DNA of 36,113 bases from an uncultured Colwellia sp. (GCA_913061365.1 CAJXUT010000006.1:1-36113); one strand, 5' to 3'. Shown: positions 1 to 8,329, counted from the first letter of the stretch. Notes: generated by a model not told the origin, from the letters alone. A program made the numbers and translations.

Positions 1-49
1 ACGAGATTCCTCTACGTCTCGTGGGCTCGGAGATGTGTATAAGAGACAG
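1..49 (+). other. Nextera i7-side library adapter (artefact)
   Basis: Bases 16-49 match the Nextera read-2 transposase adapter and end in the 19-base Tn5 mosaic end at 31-49. Bases 1-7 match the end of the P7 adapter and bases 8-15 (TCCTCTAC) occupy the i7 index position. This is synthetic DNA left at a contig end, so genomic sequence starts at base 50. Nothing biological should be read from it. Confidence 0.97.
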
Positions 50-904
50 TTACAAAGACACTGGCAAATTATCAATTAACCTTGCTTTGCCTAAATACGC
101 TGCAGCTAAAATAACAATATCTTTATCGCTTGGTGTCGCGGGCGCTAAAGTTTTAGCATGACATAGATTGATGTAATCTGTTTTTAAGCCGGCATTATCA
201 ATTTTTTCACTAGCCTGCATAATCAATGCAGCATAATCTCTTGGTTGATGATTATTTTTCAATTCATTACTTAACCATTGCAATGTTTGATAAAGCGTAG
301 GGGCTATTGTTAACTCTTCTTTTGTTAAATAGCCATTTCGAGAGCTCATCGCTAAACCAGACTCTTCACGAATAATCTCTACAGGAACAATTTCAACAGG
401 CATGGATAAATCTTCAACCATGGTTTGAATCACTTGTAACTGCTGATAATCTTTCGAGCCAAAGCAGGCGCTATCAGGCTGTACTAAATTGAATAATTTA
501 CATACTACAGTGGCAACACCGCGAAAATGTCCAGGTCGACTAGCACCACAATAGAGATCAGAAATATTTGGTACTTCAACATAGCTATTATCACCAACGC
601 CTTTGGGATAAATGATATCAGCGGTCGGAGTAAATAATAAATCAGTGTTAACCTTTATTAAACTTGCTTTATCTTGAGCTAACGTTCTAGGATAATTATC
701 AATATCTTCACTTAAACCGAATTGCATTGGGTTTACAAAAATACTGGCAATAACTTTATCGGCATGCTGATGAGCTGCTTCAACAAGGGCTAAATGTCCA
801 TCGTGCAAATTTCCCATTGTTGGTACAAAAGCAATGGTTAACCCTTGCATGCGCCATGATTTTACTTGCGCACGTAAATCTTTAATACTTTCAACTGTAT
901 TCAT
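50..904 (-). CDS. panC: Pantothenate synthetase
   Basis: Cytoplasmic PanC (284 aa, the usual length) joins pantoate and beta-alanine using ATP, the last step of pantothenate (vitamin B5) synthesis, through a pantoyl-adenylate. Visible family signatures are [10 protein letters not shown] near the N-terminus, which contains the HIGH-type nucleotide-binding motif, FVNPMQFG, the [15 protein letters not shown] pantoate/ATP-site segment, and MSSRN, the KMSKS-like loop. The start is ATG with AAGAG upstream. It lies 40 bases after panB on the same strand, so the two are probably co-transcribed. Its TAA stop occupies the first three bases after the sequencing adapter, so the C-terminus is just complete, provided base 50 is genomic. 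Assignment is firm. Confidence 0.96.
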   Translation of the reverse strand: MNTVESIKDLRAQVKSWRMQGLTIAFVPTMGNLHDGHLALVEAAHQHADKVIASIFVNPMQFGLSEDIDNYPRTLAQDKASLIKVNTDLLFTPTADIIYPKGVGDNSYVEVPNISDLYCGASRPGHFRGVATVVCKLFNLVQPDSACFGSKDYQQLQVIQTMVEDLSMPVEIVPVEIIREESGLAMSSRNGYLTKEELTIAPTLYQTLQWLSNELKNNHQPRDYAALIMQASEKIDNAGLKTDYINLCHAKTLAPATPSDKDIVILAAAYLGKARLIDNLPVSL

Positions 905-944
905 TTTAATCTCTTGCGGAGTTTATTTTAGGATATGCTCAAAA

Positions 945-1739
945 CTATTTAAATATGTGCTCTTCGCCAGGAAAGTTTCCGTGGCTTACTTCACTGATAT
1001 ATAATTCGATAGATTTCTTTATATCGCCAGTTTCTTGTAAAAAGTTACGAGAAAATTTAGGCATATAACTACAAGAAATACCTAAAGCATCATGCATTAC
1101 TAGTATCTGACCGTCAGTATCTTTACCTGCGCCAATACCTATAGTTGGGATGGTAACTGCCTCAGATATCGCTTTACCAAGTGGAGCAGGAATACACTCT
1201 AATACTAATAATTGTGCACCTGCCGCCTCTAATGCTTGCGCATCTTTTATCATTTGTTGTGCTTGTGAATCATCACGACCTTGTACTTTAAAGCCGCCAA
1301 ATACATTAACTGATTGTGGTGTTAAACCTAAGTGTGCACATACTGGAATACCACGTTCAACTAAAGCTTTAATGGTATCAACTAACCAAGCACCACCTTC
1401 CATTTTTACTACACTGGCACCCGCTTGCATTAATTTAGTTGCATTAGTTAGGGCTTGATCAACATTAGCGTAACTCATAAAAGGCATATCACTAATAATC
1501 AAGGTTTGCTCGATGCCGCGCTTAACACATTGGGTATGATAAACCATATGCTCAATACTAACAGGTAGCGTGTCGTCTTGGCCTTGTAATACCATACCAA
1601 GAGAATCACCAATTAATATGGCGTGGATGCCCGCTTGATCGAATAGCTTGGAGAAGCTTGCGTCGTAGGCGGTAATAGTTGAAATTTTTTGCCCTTGTTG
1701 TTTCATTTTTAACAAGGTTGATGTTGTTATTTTAGCCAT
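945..1739 (-). CDS. panB: 3-methyl-2-oxobutanoate hydroxymethyltransferase
   Basis: PanB (264 aa, standard length) transfers a hydroxymethyl group from 5,10-methylene-tetrahydrofolate to alpha-ketoisovalerate, giving ketopantoate, the first committed step toward pantothenate. The TIM-barrel family signatures are all present: [19 protein letters not shown] with the metal-binding Asp, [15 protein letters not shown] and GGFKVQGR. The ATG start has GGAA about seven bases upstream. It follows folK after 120 bases and precedes panC. This puts a folate-making gene beside a folate-dependent enzyme and its pathway partner, an arrangement also found in enterobacteria. Nothing is missing or truncated. 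Confidence 0.97.
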   Translation of the reverse strand: MAKITTSTLLKMKQQGQKISTITAYDASFSKLFDQAGIHAILIGDSLGMVLQGQDDTLPVSIEHMVYHTQCVKRGIEQTLIISDMPFMSYANVDQALTNATKLMQAGASVVKMEGGAWLVDTIKALVERGIPVCAHLGLTPQSVNVFGGFKVQGRDDSQAQQMIKDAQALEAAGAQLLVLECIPAPLGKAISEAVTIPTIGIGAGKDTDGQILVMHDALGISCSYMPKFSRNFLQETGDIKKSIELYISEVSHGNFPGEEHIFK

Positions 1740-1778
1740 GCTCGTTCCAATGAGGTATTTATGTTAAATATTCGATTA

Positions 1779-1803
1779 AGCTCACTTTTTACTACTGTGA
1801 GCT
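1779..1803 (-). repeat. Hairpin in the folK-panB spacer
   Basis: A perfect 7-base inverted repeat (AGCTCAC / GTGAGCT) with an 11-base loop lies in the 120-base spacer between folK and panB. No T-run follows it in the direction of transcription, so it is not a typical intrinsic terminator. It could be an mRNA processing or stability element. Function unknown. Confidence 0.35.
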
Positions 1804-1859
1804 GTGAATAATTCGATCAGGCTACTTTCGCATAAATCTTTTTTAACTGCAATCATCGT

Positions 1860-2375
1860 TCAGTCTAGAGATAGCTTTACCATAGCGTTATTTGCGATAT
1901 TTTGGCTCAAAAATCTTACACTTTGTTGTTCTTCACCTATTGCAGCCGGTATTACTAGATCTGCTGCAATTTCAGCAAGAGGTAATAAAACAAATTCACG
2001 CACTCTCATTCCATAATGCGGCACAGTAAGACGTTCAGTATTAATTATTTCGTTTCCAAATAAAATAATATCTAGGTCTAAAATGCGAGCCCCCCAACGG
2101 TTTTCTTTGCGGACTCTGCCTGCTTCATTTTCAATATGCTGTAAGGTATCAAGTAACTCAATAGGCGTAAGCGTTGTTTCTAATGCCAATACTGCATTGA
2201 TGTAGTCATCTTGATCTTGTGGCCCCATGGGCTTACTTAAGTATAATGATGAAACCTTTATTACTTTGCTTTGGGCTATATTTTTAAGTTTTTCAATAGC
2301 GAATTGTACTTGCTTAATTGGCTCAGCTAAATTACTGCCTAAACCAATATAGGCAATTGTGGTAGTGACCTGCAT
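1860..2375 (-). CDS. folK: HPPK, folate pyrophosphokinase
   Basis: FolK (171 aa) transfers pyrophosphate from ATP to 6-hydroxymethyl-7,8-dihydropterin in folate synthesis. The N-terminal YIGLGSN motif and the HPPK signature RWGARILDLDIILFG, with the paired Asp residues that bind magnesium, are clear. The C-terminal part (VPHYGMRVREFVLLPLAEIA) also fits the family. It starts five bases after the pcnB stop with no obvious Shine-Dalgarno sequence, so translation is probably coupled to pcnB. Length is a little above that of the E. coli enzyme. Confidence 0.95.
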   Translation of the reverse strand: MQVTTTIAYIGLGSNLAEPIKQVQFAIEKLKNIAQSKVIKVSSLYLSKPMGPQDQDDYINAVLALETTLTPIELLDTLQHIENEAGRVRKENRWGARILDLDIILFGNEIINTERLTVPHYGMRVREFVLLPLAEIAADLVIPAAIGEEQQSVRFLSQNIANNAMVKLSLD

Positions 2376-2380
2376 ATTGT

Positions 2381-3838
2381 TTATTCGCTACTTGAATCAT
2401 TAATGTGTGAGTTGTCGGCACTTGAACTATTGGCAGTACTTTTTGGTTTTCTGCGTTTTCTTGGTGAACGACGTTTGCTACCTGTTGACGTTTTTATACC
2501 TTTAATCATTTGTACTCGAGCATCATTTGATACCGCTTGAAAATCAGTCCACCACCTAGCTAGCTCAATTAATTCAGGTGTATTCTCAATTTCAGCACGT
2601 AATAACAAGAAATCATAACCCGCTCTAAATTTAGGATGTTCAAAACTTTTAAACGCACGCTTTCCTTCACGACGAGCAAGCTTATCTTGTAAAATCCAAA
2701 TGTCTTTCATTACGCCTTGAAAACGCTTAGGAATAGAAATGCTACGCTGTTGCTCTGGCATTACTTCACTCAACGCAGCAAAGAAAGCATCTTGAGGAGC
2801 AAGTTGATTATTAACGTTAATTTGCTGAATATATCTTTGTAACGGATACCAAAGCATGGCTGCAAATAAAAAGGCTGGTGTAACACGTTGATTGTTGTTT
2901 AAACGTTTGTCGGTATTTTCCATGGCAAGCAGAATAAAACGCTCTAGCAGTTGATTACCTTTATTTAGTTCTTGATCTACTGCTGGGAAAAAATAGGTAA
3001 ATAAATCATAACTGCGCAGTTGCTCATAGTTAGCGACTGCTTTTCCAGAAATAAATAACTTTAAAAACTCTTCAAACATACGGGCAGCAGGTATGTTAGC
3101 CATTAATGTAGAAAGTTCTTTAATTGGTGCTTTGGTTTCAGCAGATATTTCCATATCAAGCTTAGTGGCGAAACGAATGGCACGTAACATACGTACAGGA
3201 TCTTCACGGTAACGAGTTTCAGGATCACCGATTAAACGAATCATTTTATTTTCTACGTCTTTAACGCCATTAGCAAAGTCATAAACTTTAAAGTCTTTTG
3301 CTGAGTAATAAAGAGCATTGATAGTAAAATCTCGACGTTCTGCATCTTCATCTATTGTGCCGTAAATATTGTCACGTAATAGCATACCGTGTTCGCTTTG
3401 CTTTGACGTTTTGGTGCAACTTTTTTCTTGTTTTGATGCATTATCATGATGACCACGAAAGGTTGCTACTTCAATAATTTCTCGACCAAAAACAATATGT
3501 GCTAAGCGAAAACGACGTCCAATTAAACGACAGTTTCGAAATAAACCTTTAATCTCGTCAGGAGTAGCATTGGTGGCAATATCAAAATCTTTTGGCTTTA
3601 AACCTAGCAAGATATCACGAACACCACCACCGACTAAATAAGCCTCATAACCACCTTTATTTAGGCGATAAAGTACTTTTAATGCACTTGGACTAAGTAA
3701 CTTTCTGGAAACCGGGTGTTGGTCTCTAGACAATACAATTGGTTGCTCAAGTGTTGTTATAACATTAGGTGTTTCGGTTTTATTATTGGTATTTTTACTA
3801 AAAACCTTTTTACACAGATTGATGACGCGTTTGATAAT
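2381..3838 (-). CDS. pcnB: Poly(A) polymerase I, ATT start
   Basis: PcnB adds 3' poly(A) tails to RNAs and so promotes their decay. The nucleotidyltransferase core has GGGVRD (about residues 70-75) and the catalytic DFD (84-86). RRDFTINALYY and GDPETRYREDPVRMLRA follow, and the tail is Lys/Arg-rich (RRSPRKRRKPK), as is usual for the family. The first conventional start in frame is TTG at 3733, but the frame stays open upstream and codes for residues matching the E. coli N-terminus (RVINLCKKV against RVANFCRKV). The codon aligned with E. coli residue 1 is ATT at 3836-3838, with AAGG six bases upstream; E. coli pcnB is known to start at AUU. That start gives 485 aa. The gene is separated from the upstream SDR gene by a terminator, so it should have its own promoter. 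Confidence 0.93.
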   Translation of the reverse strand: MIKRVINLCKKVFSKNTNNKTETPNVITTLEQPIVLSRDQHPVSRKLLSPSALKVLYRLNKGGYEAYLVGGGVRDILLGLKPKDFDIATNATPDEIKGLFRNCRLIGRRFRLAHIVFGREIIEVATFRGHHDNASKQEKSCTKTSKQSEHGMLLRDNIYGTIDEDAERRDFTINALYYSAKDFKVYDFANGVKDVENKMIRLIGDPETRYREDPVRMLRAIRFATKLDMEISAETKAPIKELSTLMANIPAARMFEEFLKLFISGKAVANYEQLRSYDLFTYFFPAVDQELNKGNQLLERFILLAMENTDKRLNNNQRVTPAFLFAAMLWYPLQRYIQQINVNNQLAPQDAFFAALSEVMPEQQRSISIPKRFQGVMKDIWILQDKLARREGKRAFKSFEHPKFRAGYDFLLLRAEIENTPELIELARWWTDFQAVSNDARVQMIKGIKTSTGSKRRSPRKRRKPKSTANSSSADNSHINDSSSE

Positions 3839-4072
3839 CGCTGACCTTTTTAGAGAATAGAGGTGGATGAAAATATACTTGTATCATTAAGTTTGAATCT
3901 TGTTGTGGAAAAATATGAGAAAGCGTTGAATTAATCAGTTATCTTCTATGGGAATCAAGAGCAACGCGGTAATGCAATATTTTAGCCAGTACAAGGAATA
4001 ATAATTGAATGAAATTAGTATTATCTACTTGATTAGGCGCAATGATATAACAATCAAGTAAAAAAGAGAATG

Positions 4073-4101
4073 AAAAAGCAGCGATTTTTAAATGTCGCTG
4101 C
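4073..4101 (-). terminator. Rho-independent terminator after the SDR gene
   Basis: Read on the minus strand, GCAGCGA and TCGCTGC form a perfect 7-base stem with a 10-base loop, followed directly by TTTTTCATTCTC and another T-run. It lies about 30 bases after the SDR stop. It should separate the SDR/crotonase transcripts from pcnB. Confidence 0.8.
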
Positions 4102-4132
4102 AATGAAAAGTTAAGTATTTATAAATCAGATT

Positions 4133-4813
4133 TTACCAAGGTAATATTTCGCCATTAGAATGCTTAAATACACCTGATTCACTCATTGTTAAATCTGCCA
4201 TTAATGTAAGTAATCTCATGGCTGCTTCATCGCTAGTAATATCACCATTACTCGTTTGACCTTGGGCGTTGACCATGTCTGTTTTTACATATCCTGGGTG
4301 ATAAATACCAACAGCAATCTCTTTTGTTGCTAAGTCTTTAGCAAGCGAGACGGCAGCAATATTCAAAGCCGCTTTAGACATACGATAGCCATAGCGACCA
4401 CCTGATGTATTATCCGTTATCGAGCCCATTCTTGACGTTATTAAAGCAACTTTACTGTGTTGAGATAAGTTGTTTAATAATGTTTGTGTCAAGGCGATTG
4501 GCGCGACAGCATTGACATTAAATTGCTCAACAATAGTGTCTTTATTAAAATCACTGAGGCTTTCATCTCGCAAAATACCTGCATTATTGATGAGTAAATC
4601 AATATCTACGTTTGAAAGAGCTGATTGAGCGCGCGATATACCGGCATCAGTTGCTATTTCGATATTTTCAATAATATGTACTTTTAAGTTATTAAGCTCG
4701 AGAGAGCTCTGTCTACATAGTGCATAAACAGTATCGCCGCGTTGCTGACAAATTTTTGCCATTGCTAAGCCGATACCGCGATTTGCGCCAGTTATTACAA
4801 CCGTTTTAGACAT
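4133..4813 (-). CDS. Short-chain dehydrogenase/reductase, C-factor-like
   Basis: A 226-aa Rossmann-fold oxidoreductase of the classical SDR family. Visible motifs are the cofactor loop TGANRGIG (residues 8-15), LLINNAGI, a catalytic Ser in LITSRMGS, the YRMSK pair of catalytic Tyr and Lys, and HPGYVKTDM after the active site. The overall form resembles cell-cell-signalling C-factor-like SDRs (short, NAG then RMGS). The substrate cannot be read from sequence. The start ATG has AAGGA seven bases upstream. A 12-base inverted repeat lies just 5' of it, and a strong terminator follows. It is downstream of the crotonase gene on the same strand. Confidence 0.87.
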   Translation of the reverse strand: MSKTVVITGANRGIGLAMAKICQQRGDTVYALCRQSSLELNNLKVHIIENIEIATDAGISRAQSALSNVDIDLLINNAGILRDESLSDFNKDTIVEQFNVNAVAPIALTQTLLNNLSQHSKVALITSRMGSITDNTSGGRYGYRMSKAALNIAAVSLAKDLATKEIAVGIYHPGYVKTDMVNAQGQTSNGDITSDEAAMRLLTLMADLTMSESGVFKHSNGEILPW

Positions 4814-4830
4814 GATATTTCCTTCATCAT

Positions 4831-4880
4831 CATTTCATAAACCTTACTTGGAACTAGCCAGATTAAAAGTTTATGAAATG
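4831..4880. repeat. 12-base perfect inverted repeat upstream of SDR gene
   Basis: CATTTCATAAAC at 4831-4842 is repeated exactly in reverse complement at 4869-4880, with 26 bases between. It lies 18 bases upstream of the SDR start codon, within the 117-base crotonase-SDR gap. It could be a pair of regulator half-sites or an mRNA hairpin sequestering part of the leader. No T-run follows, so it is unlikely to be a terminator. Confidence 0.5.
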
Positions 4881-4930
4881 TGACATATTAGTCAATGTAG
4901 TCTGCTACTTTTATTTAGTAACAGTGCGTA

Positions 4931-5731
4931 TTATTTGCCGCTAAAAAGCGGTTCTCGTTTTTCCAACAAAGCATTCACAGCTTCAGCATGATCATCGGTT
5001 TGATGACAACTAGCCTGATAACTAGCTGATAATTCCAATAATGAATCAAGACGAGAGTGCATACCTTCGCGTAATAGCTGTTTAGACATGCGTAATTGTT
5101 TTGGTGGATTTTTGGCAATACGTTGCGCTAGCGCATTTGCTTCTGGTAAAAGTTGCTCTCCATCGACAACTCTGGATACTAGTCCCCAAGCTAATGCCGT
5201 TTCGGCATCAATGGGCTCACCTGTAAAGGTCATTTCTGCAGCGCGCGATAGCCCTATTTGGCGTGGTAATAACCAGGCACCGCCGTCGCCTGGAATAATG
5301 CCTACTTTAACAAAGTTTTCTGCAAAAACAGCACTCTTAGAAGCAATTCTGATATCACACATTAACGTTAAGTCGCACCCTGCACCGTAAGCTGGGCCAT
5401 TAACGGCTGCGATTACGGGGACTTCTAATGACCATAGAGCTTTAGGAATTCGTTGAATACCTTGTTTATAATTTTCTGCAATGGTGGTGGCATCACCACT
5501 AAAGGTTCCTACGCGATCGCGCATGTGTTTTAAGTTACCACCCGAAGAGAATCCCTTACCAGCGCCAGTTAAAATGACGCACCGAACAGACAAATCAGCT
5601 TTTATGCGCGCGATTGCTTCTACAAATAATTCTACAAAGTCGATGTCAGTGATTGGGTTACGTAGTTCTGGTTGGTTTAGTGTTAAGGTAACTACGTGTC
5701 CATCTTGCTTATATAGTAATTTTTCGCTCAT
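4931..5731 (-). CDS. Crotonase (enoyl-CoA hydratase/isomerase) family protein
   Basis: 266 aa, full length for the crotonase fold. FSSGGNLKHM and NGPAYGAGCDLTLMCDIRIA form the CoA-binding and oxyanion-hole parts, and GIIPGDGGAWLLPR is also typical. The two catalytic Glu of rat mitochondrial enoyl-CoA hydratase (E144, E164) align with Asp in GAGCDL and Phe in AENFVK, so simple hydratase activity is doubtful; an isomerase, hydrolase or other acyl-CoA reaction is possible. The start ATG has AAGGG upstream. The SDR lies downstream and a flavin reductase upstream, on the same strand but with gaps of 117 and 212 bases, so they may form a loose cluster rather than a tight operon. Confidence 0.88.
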   Translation of the reverse strand: MSEKLLYKQDGHVVTLTLNQPELRNPITDIDFVELFVEAIARIKADLSVRCVILTGAGKGFSSGGNLKHMRDRVGTFSGDATTIAENYKQGIQRIPKALWSLEVPVIAAVNGPAYGAGCDLTLMCDIRIASKSAVFAENFVKVGIIPGDGGAWLLPRQIGLSRAAEMTFTGEPIDAETALAWGLVSRVVDGEQLLPEANALAQRIAKNPPKQLRMSKQLLREGMHSRLDSLLELSASYQASCHQTDDHAEAVNALLEKREPLFSGK

Positions 5732-5943
5732 TTTTGTTTCCCTTAAATAATGATTGAAGACACTTAAAACAATGCCTTTTAATATCTGTGAATTAGTGTT
5801 GGCAACCTTTCAATGTGCTTTGTGATCGCCTTCTAGGTAGCTTTGAAACACCTAATAGAATATTTATTTGTTTTAGGGTGTTATGCCGTGATGAGAAATA
5901 ATAAAGTTATCTATATCAATCATCAACCCGATATTTGCTAAAG

Positions 5944-6558
5944 TTACTTAGGTCTGCTCATACTGAATGGCTTATTGACTGTTGCATATTCACCCCCACC
6001 AAGGCGAGCTAAAGGATTCACCTTATCAGCATGAACTTTTATTCTTTGTTTTGCATCTAGTTCAATAACGTTATCGTTTATGTATACCTGCTTAACTTCT
6101 AAAAATATTAAGCTTTGAGGTAAATTGCCAATTTCTTTTATTTCATAAAGTTCACAACCATAAGCTATATCACACTGAGCTAATCGTGGAAGTGAAAAGT
6201 TATCAAAATTAACTGTTTCTAAAGCAGATTTGGTTAATTCTGATTCACCATGAGGTAACGTTTCAGCGGTTTGTGTAACCACTGATGCATCTTGTGCTGA
6301 GGCAATGTGTATGACCATTTTGGGGTTGTTAATAATATTAACTAAAGTATCTTTTTTATCTCCATTAGGTTTGTTGCCAACGGAAATCATTAAAATGGGG
6401 GGCGCACTTGATACTGCGGTAAAATATGAAAATGGAGCTAAATTTAAACTACCATTACTTGAGTCTGTTAATGCCCAAGCGATCGGTCTTGGAATAATGG
6501 TTTGTGTCATCAAATGGTAACGTTGGTTTGCAGAAAATTCAGAGAAATTAAGGTTCAT
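5944..6558 (-). CDS. Flavin reductase-like FMN-binding protein
   Basis: A 204-aa protein of the flavin reductase-like, FMN-binding split-barrel family. The typical N-terminal pattern is present: IIPRPIAWALT, then LAPFSYFTAVSSAPPILMISV and KKDTLVNI, which contact FMN in relatives. The C-terminus has LARLGGGEYATV, also common in this family. Members reduce flavin with NAD(P)H or serve as partners of monooxygenases; which applies here cannot be told. The start ATG is preceded by AAGAG. It begins 41 bases after the gluQRS stop, so it may be transcribed from the dksA-gluQRS promoter. Confidence 0.85.
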   Translation of the reverse strand: MNLNFSEFSANQRYHLMTQTIIPRPIAWALTDSSNGSLNLAPFSYFTAVSSAPPILMISVGNKPNGDKKDTLVNIINNPKMVIHIASAQDASVVTQTAETLPHGESELTKSALETVNFDNFSLPRLAQCDIAYGCELYEIKEIGNLPQSLIFLEVKQVYINDNVIELDAKQRIKVHADKVNPLARLGGGEYATVNKPFSMSRPK

Positions 6559-6599
6559 GTTAGGCTCTTTATAGGAATATATTTATTTGTTATTAGCAA

Positions 6600-7550
6600 T
6601 TATTCGATACTAATCTCTGTCACTGATGCTACTTTTTCTCGTGACCAATTTTCTATTGCCCAACGAATAATATCATCAACTTTCTCGTTGACCAATTTAG
6701 GGTCGGGCACTTGCCCTAGGAATTCTAATGCAGCGATTAATGCAGGTTGTGGACTGTTGTTATCAATTGCAGGGGCTTTATTTTGTTTGCTAAGCTTATA
6801 GCCACCTGTTGTAACAGCTAAGGGAACATGTCCGTATACAGGTGTTGTACTATTCAGCGTGGCAAGTAGTGTTAATTGTCTCGCTGTTGGCTCAAGTAGA
6901 TCGCAGCCACGAATGACATGATTAACGTTTTGATAAATATCATCAACCACTACAGCAAGTTGGTAGGCAAATAAACCATCTTTGCGATGAATAATAAAAT
7001 CTTCTTTAGCTAATGGTTGATTACAATTTATGCTTCCTTGAAATATATCGTTGAATTGATAGTGACCATATTGGTTTTTTAAACGAATTGCACTGTTATC
7101 TTTACTGTGACTGAGAGTTTGACAGTGACCTTGATAAATTCCACCAAGCGCTTTAATTTCAGCTCGAGTACATCGACAATTGTAGCTGAGGTTTTTCTGT
7201 TGTAAGTCGCTTAATGTATCTTGATAAAGTTGTGATTGTTGGCTTTGATAAAGTACTGATTCATCCCAATGTAAACCAAATGCTTCAAGCGTAGTTAAAA
7301 TTGCAGAGCTTGCTCCTAGTTGTTCACGGGGAGGATCAATATCTTCTATTCGTACTAACCACTTGCCTGATTGCCCTTGCGAAGAAGTAAATGATTTAGC
7401 ATCTAAAAAACTCGCTAATGCAGCGATTAAAGAACCAAAGTGGAGCAATCCGGAAGGAGATGGAGCAAAACGACCACGATAAGCATTGTTGCTTAGTAAA
7501 AGTGGTCGTTCAGAGGAAGAAATTTTAGTTAGCGAGGCTTGTTTAGTCAA
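6600..7550 (-). CDS. gluQ: Glutamyl-Q tRNA(Asp) synthetase
   Basis: GluQ (GluQRS/YadB) is a shortened glutamyl-tRNA synthetase lacking the anticodon-binding domain. It attaches glutamate to queuosine in tRNA(Asp). GRFAPSPSGLLHFGSL carries the HIGH-like motif, IEDIDPPRE follows, CRCTRAEIKALGGIYQGHC supplies the zinc-binding Cys/Tyr/Cys set, and KLSKQNKAPA is the KMSKS-like loop. At 316 aa it is slightly longer than the E. coli protein because of an N-terminal extension of about 15 residues before YRGRFAPSPSG. The start used is TTG, four bases after the dksA stop; no ATG lies in the N-terminal segment, so the exact start is uncertain. Adjacency to dksA is conserved in gammaproteobacteria. Confidence 0.94.
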   Translation of the reverse strand: MTKQASLTKISSSERPLLLSNNAYRGRFAPSPSGLLHFGSLIAALASFLDAKSFTSSQGQSGKWLVRIEDIDPPREQLGASSAILTTLEAFGLHWDESVLYQSQQSQLYQDTLSDLQQKNLSYNCRCTRAEIKALGGIYQGHCQTLSHSKDNSAIRLKNQYGHYQFNDIFQGSINCNQPLAKEDFIIHRKDGLFAYQLAVVVDDIYQNVNHVIRGCDLLEPTARQLTLLATLNSTTPVYGHVPLAVTTGGYKLSKQNKAPAIDNNSPQPALIAALEFLGQVPDPKLVNEKVDDIIRWAIENWSREKVASVTEISIE

Positions 7551-7554
7551 TGAC

Positions 7555-8001
7555 TTAACCAGCCATTTGGCGCTCTTTAATTTCTGCTAATGTTTTACAT
7601 TCAATACAAAGATCAGCTGTAGGTCTTGCTTCTAGGCGGCGTATTCCAATTTCAATGCCACAAGAGTTACAAAAGCCAAAATCATCTTCTTCGATTAATT
7701 GTAATGTTTTTTCTATTTTTTTGATGAGTTTACGTTCTCTATCACGAGTACGTAGTTCAAGGCTAAACTCTTCTTCTTGGGCTGCTCTATCAACAGGGTC
7801 AGGGAAATTTGCAGCTTCATCTTGCATATGAGTTACCGTACGATCTACTTCTTCACGCAGTTGAATTCGCCATGCATCTAATATCTTTTTAAAATGTTCT
7901 TGTTGGGGAACGCCCATATATTCTTCATTAGCTTTTTCTTGATATGGCTCTACGCCTGCTAATGCTAATATTCCTAATGTTTTGCCTTTATTTGTTGGCA
8001 T
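7555..8001 (-). CDS. dksA: RNA polymerase-binding transcription factor DksA
   Basis: DksA (148 aa) binds the secondary channel of RNA polymerase and works with ppGpp in the stringent response. Nearly the whole sequence matches E. coli Dks[11 protein letters not shown], the coiled-coil segment [20 protein letters not shown]-like with the Asp residues at its tip ([11 protein letters not shown]), and a four-Cys zinc finger (FCNSCG and LCIECK). The open frame extends 17 codons upstream, but ATG at 7999-8001 has AGGAG at good spacing and aligns with the E. coli start, so it is chosen. gluQRS follows after four bases. Confidence 0.97.
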   Translation of the reverse strand: MPTNKGKTLGILALAGVEPYQEKANEEYMGVPQQEHFKKILDAWRIQLREEVDRTVTHMQDEAANFPDPVDRAAQEEEFSLELRTRDRERKLIKKIEKTLQLIEEDDFGFCNSCGIEIGIRRLEARPTADLCIECKTLAEIKERQMAG

Positions 8002-8329
8002 GCTGAATCTCCTAATACTACAAGGACCAAGACTGTTTGATGAAAACACCAATTAACGTTTAACTTGGTTGTAATTGCCAATACTATTATTATAGTAGAC
8101 CTAAAATATCTGAACTATATGGTATCACTTGTGATAAAAATCAATGTTTCTAGTTAATAAAGTAAAAATAAAAATTATTTACTTTATTATCAATACATTA
8201 AATACCATTTTAAATATTTAACACTTAGTCTTTATTTTTTGACTTTCTAAATGAGCAAGCTTTTTAGCAAGTTTACCTAGGGTTAGTCAATCATTATCTC
8301 TCTTTTTAATGCTAATTGATAATAAGAAT
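8002..8329. other. 328-base AT-rich spacer between dksA and sfsA
   Basis: No gene is seen. On the minus strand it holds a TATAAT at 8094-8089 that could be a dksA -10 box, but no good -35 lies 16-18 bases upstream. It also holds an A/T-rich perfect 12-base inverted repeat at 8155-8189 (TAATAAAGTAAA / TTTACTTTATTA, 11-base loop). The repeat lies downstream of sfsA but has no T-run after it. Confidence 0.5.

Noticed and set aside
1150-1458. 102-codon open frame on the plus strand
   Set aside because: It is antisense to panB, whose protein matches its family throughout. Composition (many Ser, Cys and Pro) is that of a shadow frame.
5088-5750. Plus-strand open frames opposite the crotonase gene
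   Set aside because: Antisense shadows of a clear family member, with no ribosome sites.
7555-8052. Longer dksA beginning 17 codons upstream
   Set aside because: The extension lacks similarity to DksA, and the ATG at 8001 has a strong AGGAG.
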